Assembly (NCBI RefSeq): GCF_009830285.1
Contig: NZ_WUQX01000001.1
Span: 1,364,501-1,428,500 of the forward strand
DNA: 64,000 nt
Origin: Sporofaciens musculi
GTDB lineage: Bacteria > Bacillota > Clostridia > Lachnospirales > Lachnospiraceae
Reading direction: 5' to 3'
In this document: in pieces, positions 52,726 to 60,042 of the stretch
How positions within the stretch are numbered: the first letter of the stretch is position 1
Layout of the letters: each line of letters opens with the position of its first letter
Program-made: the position numbers and the translations under genes
Notes under the pieces: model-generated
Told to the model about the DNA's origin: nothing
The model's input: only the letters and a program-made list of their open reading frames with translations
The model's database searches: none

Positions 52726-53514
52726 TTATTCCCCATACTTTCCAACCACTTTCCCCATACAAACAATATTATCATATTCAGAAATCGTGATGTTATCCAC
52801 TTCCGGGTTCCGTGAAATGAGTTCCGTTTCTCCATATTCTTTAATATAAGCGTTATTGTTTATGATGAAGATACCTACGTCCCCATGGTTTAATTCTACC
52901 TTCTGGGAGACAAGGACGATATCGCCGTCATAGTAGTCCGGTTCCATGGAGTTCCCAGATACCTTGATCGCATAGTCTACTTTGCGGTTTTCTGGTGTAT
53001 CTGGTATCGGCAACTGGTCAACGCCCTCACTGCCAAGGATGAAGACTCCCGTCCCAGCAGACGCGCTGTGGTGGTACTCTATGAGCCGTGCATTATTCTC
53101 CAGACGGGGCTGGATGTCTATGACGGTGGCTTGGGAGGTTTCCAGTTCTTTTATACGGTCTTTCTGTTTCTCTAACTGTTCAGCTATGGAATATTCATTT
53201 TCTAATACTGCGTTAATTGTTTTTGCACCATTAGGAAAATGTTTAGCTATGTAGCGGTATTTCTTAATTATGTTTTCAAATTCATCTGGTGTTGCTTCAT
53301 TTTTGTATAACTCTTTTATTTCATCTTGTAAAAGGTAATTAGCATCACAATGTAAAATTTCAAATAAATCATATAAAATTGTAGCCCTTGGAGAATTTAC
53401 ATCCGTTTCCCAACTACCAACTGCGCTCTGGCTTACTCCAAGTGTTTTCGCAAGCTGTGGTTGAGTAATTCCAAGTGCTTCTCTTTTTTCTTTGAGTCTA
53501 GTTCCGAAACTCAT
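52726..53514 (-). CDS. prophage CI-like repressor with LexA/S24 peptidase domain
   Basis: The 262-residue protein has an N-terminal HTH_XRE domain (LGITQPQLAKTLGVSQSAVGSWETD, residues about 13-37). A coiled linker (SIAEQLEKQKDRIKELETS) is followed by a C-terminal S24 peptidase domain: SASAGTG as the possible cleavage region, KVSGNSMEPDYYDGDIVLV with the nucleophile serine, and AYIKEYG with the lysine. Self-cleavage on DNA damage would release lytic genes. GGAGGTGG precedes ATG. It is divergent from a short HTH remnant, with operators between them. Confidence 0.92.
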   Translation of the reverse strand: MSFGTRLKEKREALGITQPQLAKTLGVSQSAVGSWETDVNSPRATILYDLFEILHCDANYLLQDEIKELYKNEATPDEFENIIKKYRYIAKHFPNGAKTINAVLENEYSIAEQLEKQKDRIKELETSQATVIDIQPRLENNARLIEYHHSASAGTGVFILGSEGVDQLPIPDTPENRKVDYAIKVSGNSMEPDYYDGDIVLVSQKVELNHGDVGIFIINNNAYIKEYGETELISRNPEVDNITISEYDNIVCMGKVVGKYGE

Positions 53515-53574
53515 ATATTTCCACCTCCTAATATGGAAATATTACTATGAAAAAATGGTAAAGTCAATAAAAAA

Positions 53575-53650
53575 ATCAGATAAACTGATAAAAAGTATTG
53601 ACAAACCAGTTTAACAGGTTTATTGTATAAATGTACCAGTTAAACGGGTA
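53575..53650. promoter_or_regulatory. prophage lysogeny switch: three operator-like palindromes and rightward promoter
   Basis: AACCAGTTTAACAGGTT (53604-53620) and TACCAGTTAAACGGGTA (53634-53650) are near-perfect 17-base palindromes of one consensus, and ATCAGATAAACTGAT near 53576-53590 is a weaker third. TTGACA (53598-53603) overlaps the edge of the first and has TATTGT (53621-53626) at 17 bases, giving a rightward promoter that repressor binding would block. The divergent repressor gene starts at 53514. Confidence 0.75.
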
Positions 53651-53670
53651 GTAGAAAGGAGGAAACCAGA

Positions 53671-53817
53671 TTGACTATTGCAGAAGCTAATAATCCTTTG
53701 ACGAAAGGACTAAGGATAATCATTGCAGAAAAAGGTTTTAAAAATCTTTATGTTGCGGAAAAAGTGAGCGTTATTTATACCGGCGATGTATTGAAGCCGG
53801 CGATCTTTGAAAACTGA
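53671..53817 (+). pseudogene. truncated Cro/CI-like helix-turn-helix gene
   Basis: TTG at 53671 lies nine bases after GAAAGGAGG. The product starts IAEANNPLTKGLRIIIAEKG and continues FKNLYVAEKV, the first half of the phage HTH family in which the next residues should form the recognition helix. Instead it reads SVIYTGDVLKPAIFEN and stops at 48 residues. A deletion or frameshift near 53765 has probably removed the recognition helix. It sits where a Cro-type gene belongs. Without it the switch to the lytic cycle may be impaired. Confidence 0.55.
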
Positions 53818-53927
53818 ATATTGGTGATTGGGATTTGTATAAAATGTCGAATCATATCTATGATTGTTTGAAATAGATGGTAAAATTTTATTGCGAAGCT
53901 GCTGTATATCAAGATAAGATAAAGTAG

Positions 53928-54240
53928 ATGGCGGCCGATTGGTTGGTAGTGACTTCATTCACTCATTTATTTTATCCATGCATTATCTGGAAGCCTGTAA
54001 GTCCCAGAAATGTATTGAAGTGCATACCTACCGTCTGGCAGTTTTATCCTTAGCGTATATCAAGTATATCTTTGGTATCTTAATGTTTTGTCAGATATAC
54101 GTAAATATCAAGCGAACAGGATATCAAAGTCAGCAGGATGAAAAAATCATAACCTGTGATTAAGTATCCAAGATACGCTGCTGTAATGCTAATGATGTTT
54201 GCCATAATAACCTCCGTGTAGAAAAAGGTTGGCCGCCATC
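53928..54240. repeat. inverted repeat around a 41-codon membrane-peptide gene
   Basis: GATGGCGGCC (53928-53937) recurs inverted as GGCCGCCATC (54231-54240). The only credible gene between them is the 41-codon frame on the minus strand. The rest of 53818-54079 holds nothing else that I can support. Confidence 0.5.
54080..54205 (-). CDS. 41-residue hydrophobic peptide, possible type I toxin or small membrane protein
   Basis: ACGGAGG lies five bases before ATG at 54205. The peptide starts MANIISITAAYLGYLITGYD, continues FFILLTLISCSLDIYVYL, and ends TKH: one or two membrane segments with a short charged tail. Size and composition fit the small toxic peptides of type I toxin-antitoxin pairs, or a phage-encoded membrane peptide. 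It is antisense to the prophage's rightward genes and enclosed by a ten-base inverted repeat. No antitoxin RNA is proven. I do not recognise the exact family. Confidence 0.5.
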   Translation of the reverse strand: MANIISITAAYLGYLITGYDFFILLTLISCSLDIYVYLTKH

Positions 54241-54355
54241 ACAAAACAATTATATCAGATAAAAGCAGTAGATACAAATTTTTCCAATCATCAGTATTTG
54301 GTGGTTGGATTTTTTTATGGTTTCCAGGAGTACTGAAACCAAGGAAGGAAAGAAA

Positions 54356-54754
54356 ATGGGACGAAACAAAGAAGAACAGGCGCGTATGGAGGGCATGGCC
54401 CAGGCGCTGAGAGTGACAAAGGAGAAGGGTATTGAAGGTCTGGAGGCGGAGCTTAAGATGCGTAACATCGCCAGCCTTCCATGTGCAGTATCAAAGAAGG
54501 CAATAGATGAATGTTTGCAGAATATTAAATTCAATACAATTGATACAATCACAATCATGGCAGTATATGTTCTGCATTGTAAATTTGGTTTTGGAAAGGT
54601 GCGTTTAGATCGGTTCATCAAGGAGTTTAATTTTCAGACTGAATGTCTGGTCGAAGATTACTGTTCTTGGGATGACTTAAGGGAAGAAATGCGCAGGGAG
54701 TGTGGGATAGAGCTTAGTATCAGGAAAAATGATAGGAATGTGCGTACGGGTTAA
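54356..54754 (+). CDS. hypothetical prophage protein
   Basis: The 132-residue product starts GRNKEEQARMEGMAQALRVT and is helical and charged. ATG at 54356 has AAGGAAGGAAAG before it; the longer in-frame start at 54305 has no site. The middle (LPCAVSKKAIDECLQNIKFN and ITIMAVYVLHCKFGFGKVRLDRF) resembles early phage proteins found in Clostridia prophages, but I know no function. It is the first gene of the rightward early operon in this part of the prophage. Confidence 0.7.
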   Translation: MGRNKEEQARMEGMAQALRVTKEKGIEGLEAELKMRNIASLPCAVSKKAIDECLQNIKFNTIDTITIMAVYVLHCKFGFGKVRLDRFIKEFNFQTECLVEDYCSWDDLREEMRRECGIELSIRKNDRNVRTG

Positions 54755-54774
54755 TTTCTCAAGGGAGAACAGGA

Positions 54775-54987
54775 ATGAAGAATTATAAGATGAATCTAGT
54801 GGAGTTTGAAGCAAAATATTTGATGGAAGGCTCCAAAGTGCTTTTGGTCTGTGACAGCGATGTACGGGAGTACGAAGTGTCACGTTTCCCAGAAAAGTAT
54901 TTATCAAGAAAAGTTTTGTTTATTAGCGCATCTGATAAAGGAAAGGTAATGATTTTCTTAAAAAGTGCAAAAAGAGAGGAATGGTAA
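54775..54987 (+). CDS. small hypothetical prophage protein
   Basis: A 70-residue product (MKNYKMNLVEFEAKYLMEGS at the start, KREEW at the end) follows the previous gene by 20 bases and has AAGGGAGAACAGG as ribosome site. The pattern of short strands (KVLLVCDSDVREYEVS, KVMIFLK) suggests a small beta-rich fold. No function is recognised. Confidence 0.6.
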   Translation: MKNYKMNLVEFEAKYLMEGSKVLLVCDSDVREYEVSRFPEKYLSRKVLFISASDKGKVMIFLKSAKREEW

Positions 54988-54993
54988 GGAAAA

Positions 54994-55128
54994 GTGATCT
55001 GCAGGGGTAAGGGAGAGAATAAGGAATACTGTGACAGAGTAATCGAGGATATTCTGAAACAGTGGGAAGAAAATGTATGCGGCAAAACGACGAATCAGAA
55101 GGGAGACGAGGCAAATGAGGTTGATTGA
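54994..55128 (+). CDS. very small prophage ORF
   Basis: GTG at 54994, six bases after the previous stop and just behind TAAGGA, opens a 44-codon frame (VICRGKGENKEYCDRVIEDI and LKQWEENVCGK) ending at 55126-55128, overlapping the next start by 14 bases. Close packing and codon use support it as a gene, but the spacing of the ribosome site is short. Confidence 0.4.
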   Translation: MICRGKGENKEYCDRVIEDILKQWEENVCGKTTNQKGDEANEVD

Positions 55129-55396
55129 TGCGGATAGATTGAATGAGGTACTCGAAAGAAACTTTGCAAAATCTGACGTTTTGAAGCAGATTGTTGACGT
55201 GCAGCCGACAGCCTATGACCTGGATAAAGTCCTTGAGAAGATGGAAGCCTATGCGTACAGTGATGGTATTTGCATACGCCATAATGGCTGCCCGTATGTC
55301 GGCAACAATGATATTAACTGTGATAACTGTGCGGCAATAGGCGCATTGGAGATTGTGAAGAACGGAGGAATTGAAAGCGCCAAAGCCGGCAGGTAA
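55115..55396 (+). CDS. small prophage protein with cysteine pair
   Basis: ATG at 55115 follows GGGAGACGAGG. The 93-residue product starts MRLIDADRLNEVLERNFAKS, a start seen in many small Clostridia prophage proteins, and contains QPTAYDLDKVLEKMEAYAYS and CPYVGNNDINCDNCAAIGALEIV. The cysteines could bind metal. The exact role is unknown. A longer start at 55073 would overlap the preceding small gene. Confidence 0.7.
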   Translation: MRLIDADRLNEVLERNFAKSDVLKQIVDVQPTAYDLDKVLEKMEAYAYSDGICIRHNGCPYVGNNDINCDNCAAIGALEIVKNGGIESAKAGR

Positions 55397-55486
55397 TGCG
55401 GTGAAGGCTCTTATCTGGAAGATGGACGAGCACTGTAATAGAATATAGAGCCTGGAAGTGTGAGATAAAAGAGGGGGAGATTGGAA

Positions 55487-55906
55487 TTGGACAAGAAGAT
55501 TCTAAATGATTATATAGACGCATGTGCGCTTGTCAAGGATACGGAAGATGATATCCGGAGGTTAAAGAAAAAACGGAAAACCGTTATCCAGACAAATGTA
55601 AAGGGGAGCAATCCAAGATTCCCTTACCAGGCGCAGCATTTTCGGATTCAGGGCTCGGCCTTTACCTACCAGGATGACGGGAATCTGCGCATGGAAGAAA
55701 AATTGTTAGGACAGCGGAAGGAAAACGCGGAAAAGATTAAGCGTCAGGTGGAGGAATGGATGCTGACGGTTCCGATCCGGATGCAGAGAATCATTAAGTA
55801 TAAGATTTTTGAGGAGAATACTTGGGAACAGGTTGCTGTCAGGATCGGGCGAAAAGCTACGGGAGATAGCGTGAGAATGGAATTTAATAATTTTATGAAA
55901 AAATAA
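55487..55906 (+). CDS. phage sigma-like/late-gene regulator (ArpU/RinA-like)
   Basis: The 139-residue product is helical. It has DDIRRLKKKRKTVIQTNVKG followed by a linker and a C-terminal helix-turn-helix, RMQRIIKYKIFEENTWEQVAVRIG, with R-K-A-T-G-D-S-V-R-M-E-F after it, like the region-4-type DNA-binding end of phage late regulators. TTG at 55487 is seven bases from GGGGGAG; TTG at 55481 is too close. Its place before the packaging genes fits control of late transcription. Identity as ArpU or RinA type is approximate. Confidence 0.65.
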   Translation: MDKKILNDYIDACALVKDTEDDIRRLKKKRKTVIQTNVKGSNPRFPYQAQHFRIQGSAFTYQDDGNLRMEEKLLGQRKENAEKIKRQVEEWMLTVPIRMQRIIKYKIFEENTWEQVAVRIGRKATGDSVRMEFNNFMKK

Positions 55907-55999
55907 TTTCGTTTTTTTCGCTTTTTTCGTTTTTAAAGTGCTATAGTATATACTGAAAAAAGTGTATTGACGTACACGGGTTTCCTCTAATACTTGGGA

Positions 56000-56037
56000 A
56001 AGGGCGCTTTGCTTCGGTGGGGCGTTCTTTTTCTGTA
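56000..56037 (+). terminator. intrinsic terminator in the prophage
   Basis: AAAGGGCGC (56000 region) pairs with GGCGTTCTTT using G-T pairs around a TTCG-containing loop, followed by T residues. The 55907-56193 gap also holds TTGACA near 56050, a possible start of the next transcript. Confidence 0.5.
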
Positions 56038-56193
56038 GAATTTTTGGATTGACATATAAGAACAAATATTCTGTGATAATATCAGATTTAAATATACTTT
56101 CATACACTGTCCGAAAGCGTTGAATGTTGTCGAATAATAGTATATTATGGTAATAGTTTTCAATGTAGGGGTAGAGTGTGTGGAGGAAATGAT

Positions 56194-57150
56194 ATGGCTA
56201 AGAAACGTATATCTGTTGCAAATTTTAATGTAGTTTTTCTTGATGGGCAGAAAGAGTTACCGCTTTTATCATGTTTTGATACGCTTTTTATGCCAGCCTT
56301 AAAAAGCGGTTATGTCAGAAAAAGCGGGAATTCTACTTTTTTACTTTTGAATGTAAATATCGTGCGTGATAGACAAGGTGATTATGTTCTTGTGGGAAAT
56401 ATTGTGAAAAAGACGGTATTGGATGTATTGTCTGACTTAAATGAGCTTGGTGAACTTGTGGAAAAGGATGATCATTATCCATCTGCCCCGTATTCAACAT
56501 TTGTGATTTATTTAAAAAATCATAGAATGATTTTTGCAGAAAATCAAAAAGGTAGTCCTTCTATTAAAAGTTTTAGAGCTACAATCAAATATATAGTTGA
56601 TAAATATGTAAGAATTCATAATGTAGGGTTAAAAGAAGCGGGTAAAGCAGAATTGCCAATACCGATCATTAATGTTGTAGGGATACCGACGAGAGAAAAT
56701 CTGGAAGAGACACTTAAGAAGGTAGCAAGAATTAATGAATTGAAGCTTAAGTTTTATCCATTAAATGGGGACGGAGATATTGACTATAATGGTTTATTTA
56801 CGTCGCTAACGGGAAAATTGCGTTCTACTGTAGGGAGTAAAAGTGGTGAAATTGTATTACGTTCTCCAGAAAATATAAATGGAGTCATAAAAGTTGTTAC
56901 TGAGTCGGAAGGTATTGTTGAACCAGTTTTTAAAGTAACCTATCCTGATAAAACGACTACTACTATAAAAAACGATATGATTTCAGAAAGGAAGCAGATA
57001 GAAATAGAAAGTGGAAATTTTTCTGACGAAATGAATAGATTAATAGAAAAGGGTAAAGAAATTGATAGCATAACATATGTTAGTGAAGAAAATAGTCGTA
57101 TTTATGAAAATAATCAAGCCAAAATTATACCATTTATTAGGGTGCATTAA
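56194..57150 (+). CDS. hypothetical protein of a two-gene accessory cassette in the prophage
   Basis: The 318-residue product starts MAKKRISVANFNVVFLDGQK and has YVRKSGNSTFLLLNVNIVRD, FVIYLKNHRMIFAENQKGSP and a lysine/glutamate-rich C-terminal half. ATG at 56194 lies seven bases after GGAGG. It is clearly more AT-rich than the phage genes on both sides and stands between a terminator and the packaging genes, the usual place of a moron (cargo) gene. It shows no motif I can assign. With the membrane protein encoded next it may be an anti-phage or exclusion cassette; this is inference. Confidence 0.65.
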   Translation: MAKKRISVANFNVVFLDGQKELPLLSCFDTLFMPALKSGYVRKSGNSTFLLLNVNIVRDRQGDYVLVGNIVKKTVLDVLSDLNELGELVEKDDHYPSAPYSTFVIYLKNHRMIFAENQKGSPSIKSFRATIKYIVDKYVRIHNVGLKEAGKAELPIPIINVVGIPTRENLEETLKKVARINELKLKFYPLNGDGDIDYNGLFTSLTGKLRSTVGSKSGEIVLRSPENINGVIKVVTESEGIVEPVFKVTYPDKTTTTIKNDMISERKQIEIESGNFSDEMNRLIEKGKEIDSITYVSEENSRIYENNQAKIIPFIRVH

Positions 57151-57165
57151 AAGGTGGGAATTAAT

Positions 57166-57787
57166 TTGAAAGAAAGCATAGTGAAAAATGTTGAAAAATT
57201 GGCGAAGGTAGGAACCTCAGAAAAGAGACTGATTTCTGCATTTACAATTTTTAAACCTACTAAACGAAATTGGAAAAAATATTTGTATATACTATTTTTG
57301 TGTGGAATTCCGACTTATTTAATTAGTACTTCATTGGAAACAGTTTCTCTATTTGGAGAAGCTTTGGATATTATTATGGATGTAATATTGGCTTTATTTG
57401 GAATTATATTTACAGGCTACGCCTTTTTTCAAGCTTTAGTTAATGATGAATTGCTATTAAATATGCTTGAAGAAAGTAATATCAAAAAAAAAGAAAAGTA
57501 AATTGCAAGAGACAAATGAATTTTTTGTTGAATTGATGATGCTTTATGTAGTATCTATTATGTCATTAGTAGTGTTAAGAATTACAATTTCAGCTATTCC
57601 AGATGAATTTGTTTTGTGTAACAATTCTTTATGGAATAATTTTATAGCAGCATTTCTGATAGAGTTATATTTTGTTTTTAATGCATTCATTTTGTGGGAA
57701 ACAAAAAGTTTTATTTTTAATGTTTTTCAATTATTTAATGCGCATACTGTAGCAAGAGTTATTGAATTATATAGGGGAAAAGAGTAG
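57166..57787 (+). pseudogene. four-helix membrane protein with a frameshift at a nine-A run
   Basis: TTG at 57166 follows AAGGTGG. The first frame gives two membrane segments (LYILFLCGIPTYLISTSLE; ALDIIMDVILALFGIIFTGY) and ends NIKKKEK with TAA at 57499-57501. One A fewer in the nine-A run (57484-57492) would continue as KKKKSKLQETNEFFVELMML, with two more membrane segments (YVVSIMSLVVLRITI; FIAAFLIELYFVFNAFIL), to 57787. The joined protein is about 207 residues. This may be a mutation, a sequencing error, or slippage on the A run that makes both forms. It partners the 318-residue gene. Confidence 0.62.
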
Positions 57788-57864
57788 AATATATTTGGTA
57801 TAAGTCACCCTCCAGGGTGCCTTTTCCGTGCAATAAAATAAGGCTAGAATTGAGAGGTGGTGAT

Positions 57865-58758
57865 ATGCCAAGAGCCAGAAGCCCGAAGCGGGACGAGGCA
57901 TATAAGATGTGGCTTGACTCGAACGGGAAAACAAAATTAAAAGACATTGCTTCTGCCCTTGGTGTATCAGAATCCCAGGTACGGAAGTAGAAGAATTTAG
58001 ATAAATGGAATAGTAACGTTACTAATCAACCGAACGGTAACGTTACTAAACGAAAACGGGGCGGCCGGCAGAGGAATGATGACAAGGTAGATCCAGCCGT
58101 TGAGCAGGTTGTAGAAAATACGGAATTGACTGATAAGCAGAAGCTTTTCTGTCTGTACTATATCCGGTGCTTTAATGCTACAAAGGCATACAAAAAAGCG
58201 TATGAGTGTAGCTATGAAACAGCAATGGTTAATGGTTCTGGCTTATTAAGAAATACTAAGGTAAAGGAAGAAATCCTCCGTCTGAAACAAAACCGTCTAA
58301 ACCGTGAGATGCTGGATGAGTCGGATATATTCCAGTGGTATCTGGATATAGCGAGAGCAGACATCAAGGACTATGTCGAATTTGGCAATGAAGAAATCAC
58401 CGTGACAGATAAGCAGGGCAATGAGCATACCATAAAGGTATCGAATGTAAACATTAAAAATGATACAGAAGTGGATGGTATCCTTATCTCCGAGATATCG
58501 AAAGGAAAAGACGGAGTAAAGGTCAAGCTGCCGGACAAACTCAAAGCAATGGACTGGATCGCAGACCACATGGACCTTGCTACCGAAAAGCAGAGGGCGG
58601 AAATTGAGCAAATGAGAGCCAATACAGAACGGCTCAGGAGAGATTTTTTTGACGAAGAAGAAGACGGAGTTGAGATTGTAAATGACACAGAGCAAGAAGA
58701 AACAGCAGGTAAGGATATCGGAGATCATCATCCCGAAGTATCGGGGGATATTCAATAA
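57865..58758 (+). pseudogene. terminase small subunit with an amber codon in its DNA-binding domain
   Basis: ATG at 57865 follows GAGAGGTGG. The product reads PRARSPKRDEAYKMWLDSNG, then KLKDIASALGVSESQVRK, the N-terminal HTH of PBSX-type small terminases. The next codon is TAG (57988-57990), where the family has tryptophan (RKWK..DKW); TGG to TAG is one base change. The same frame then continues without interruption (KNLDKWNSNVT, LTDKQKLFCLYYI) to 58758. Full length would be about 297 residues. No good restart exists. Without suppression, packaging should fail and the prophage would be defective. Confidence 0.75.
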
Positions 58759-60040
58759 CACGAAGATTAAGCATATTATACTGACTTCTGGCCGTGCAGG
58801 AACCAAATCCAGCTACGCGGCTATCCGTGCGGACTACCAAATTCTTGCGGATCCACACGGCTCTGTCGTTGTCCTGAGAAAGCACCATAACAAGCTGCGC
58901 AAGACCGTGTACAAGGAAATGCTCAGGGGGCTGAATCGCTTGAAGGTGAAAAAGACCGCCTTCAAGATCACCAGGTCACCCATGGAGATTACCTATAAGA
59001 AGCATGGGACGACGATCTACTTTTCCGGTTCGGATGGTATTGACGACACAAAGGGTATCATTGACGAAGACAAGCCCATTAAGTTGGTGATCCTGGATGA
59101 GCGAACAGAGTTCTTTGACGATGGCGAGGGAGAAGACGAACTGACCAATATCGAGGCAACCTTCGTCCGTGGCAACAGCAGCGGCTTTCAGATGATTTAT
59201 CTGTACAATCCGCCGAAGAACCCAAATGCTGAGATTAACCAGTGGTGCAAGAAGATGGAGAAAAGGGGCGACTGCATCCATATCCATACAACATATGAAG
59301 ACGTGCCGATCGCGTGGCTTGGTCAGGACTTGATTGACTCAGCCGAGGAAATGAAAAAAACGGATTTAAAAATGTATCGCTGGGTATGGCTTGGAGAAAG
59401 TACAGGAATTGATGATGCCGTTTATTATATGTTTAATCAGAGCCATATCAAAGAACCGGAGAAAGGTCAGCGCTTCTCGATTATTGGCATTGGCGGTGAT
59501 TACGGCCAGCAAAATGCAACCACGTTCCAAGCTGCAGGGCTGGATTTGGGAGACCGGCAGTTGAAAGGCTTAGGAGAGTATTATCATAGTGGCCGAGAAT
59601 CCGGGCATCAAAAAAGCCCTTCGGAATATGCTGCGGATTTTGTTCAGTTTGTGACGAGTTTAGGGGAAAAGTATGGAACAGAAAATGTTCGCTTTTATTT
59701 GTTCCTAGATCCTTCCGCACAAGGCTTACAGGAAGAAATCAAACGAGCCTGCTTCATAGCGAGTCTCCCAGTCGTTATTCGGAACGCTGAAAACGACGTA
59801 AAGCTGGGAATTAGCCGTGTGCAGAAAGCTCTGACCTTTCATCTGATGAGCGTATCGGCTAGACAGGAAATGGCAATTAATGAATTTCAGACATACGAAT
59901 ATGACAAGGACTCCATCGAAAAAGGAAAAGAAGAACCGATTAAGATTGGTGACCATTGCATGGATGGCATCCGATATCTGGTCATGGGCATGTGGACGAA
60001 GATAAAACAGTGGCTTCCAATGCTGGAAAGAGAGGATTAA
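58682..60040 (+). CDS. terL: terminase large subunit (PBSX type)
   Basis: The 452-residue protein has the ATPase parts: Walker-A-like TSGRAGTKSSYAA (about 35-47), Walker B LVILDERTEF, and coupling motif MIYLYNPP. The nuclease parts are GIGGDYGQQNATTF, FYLFLDPSAQG, and the last acidic site GDHCMDGIRYLVMG. It pumps phage DNA into capsids and cuts it. It overlaps the small-subunit gene by 77 bases in another frame. The length is normal for PBSX XtmB-type proteins, and all catalytic residues seem present. Confidence 0.93.
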   Translation: MTQSKKKQQVRISEIIIPKYRGIFNNTKIKHIILTSGRAGTKSSYAAIRADYQILADPHGSVVVLRKHHNKLRKTVYKEMLRGLNRLKVKKTAFKITRSPMEITYKKHGTTIYFSGSDGIDDTKGIIDEDKPIKLVILDERTEFFDDGEGEDELTNIEATFVRGNSSGFQMIYLYNPPKNPNAEINQWCKKMEKRGDCIHIHTTYEDVPIAWLGQDLIDSAEEMKKTDLKMYRWVWLGESTGIDDAVYYMFNQSHIKEPEKGQRFSIIGIGGDYGQQNATTFQAAGLDLGDRQLKGLGEYYHSGRESGHQKSPSEYAADFVQFVTSLGEKYGTENVRFYLFLDPSAQGLQEEIKRACFIASLPVVIRNAENDVKLGISRVQKALTFHLMSVSARQEMAINEFQTYEYDKDSIEKGKEEPIKIGDHCMDGIRYLVMGMWTKIKQWLPMLERED

Positions 60041-60042
60041 TT

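Noticed and set aside
53939..54163. 74-codon plus-strand frame in the prophage
   Set aside because: No ribosome site, and it is antisense to the better-supported 41-codon minus-strand gene.
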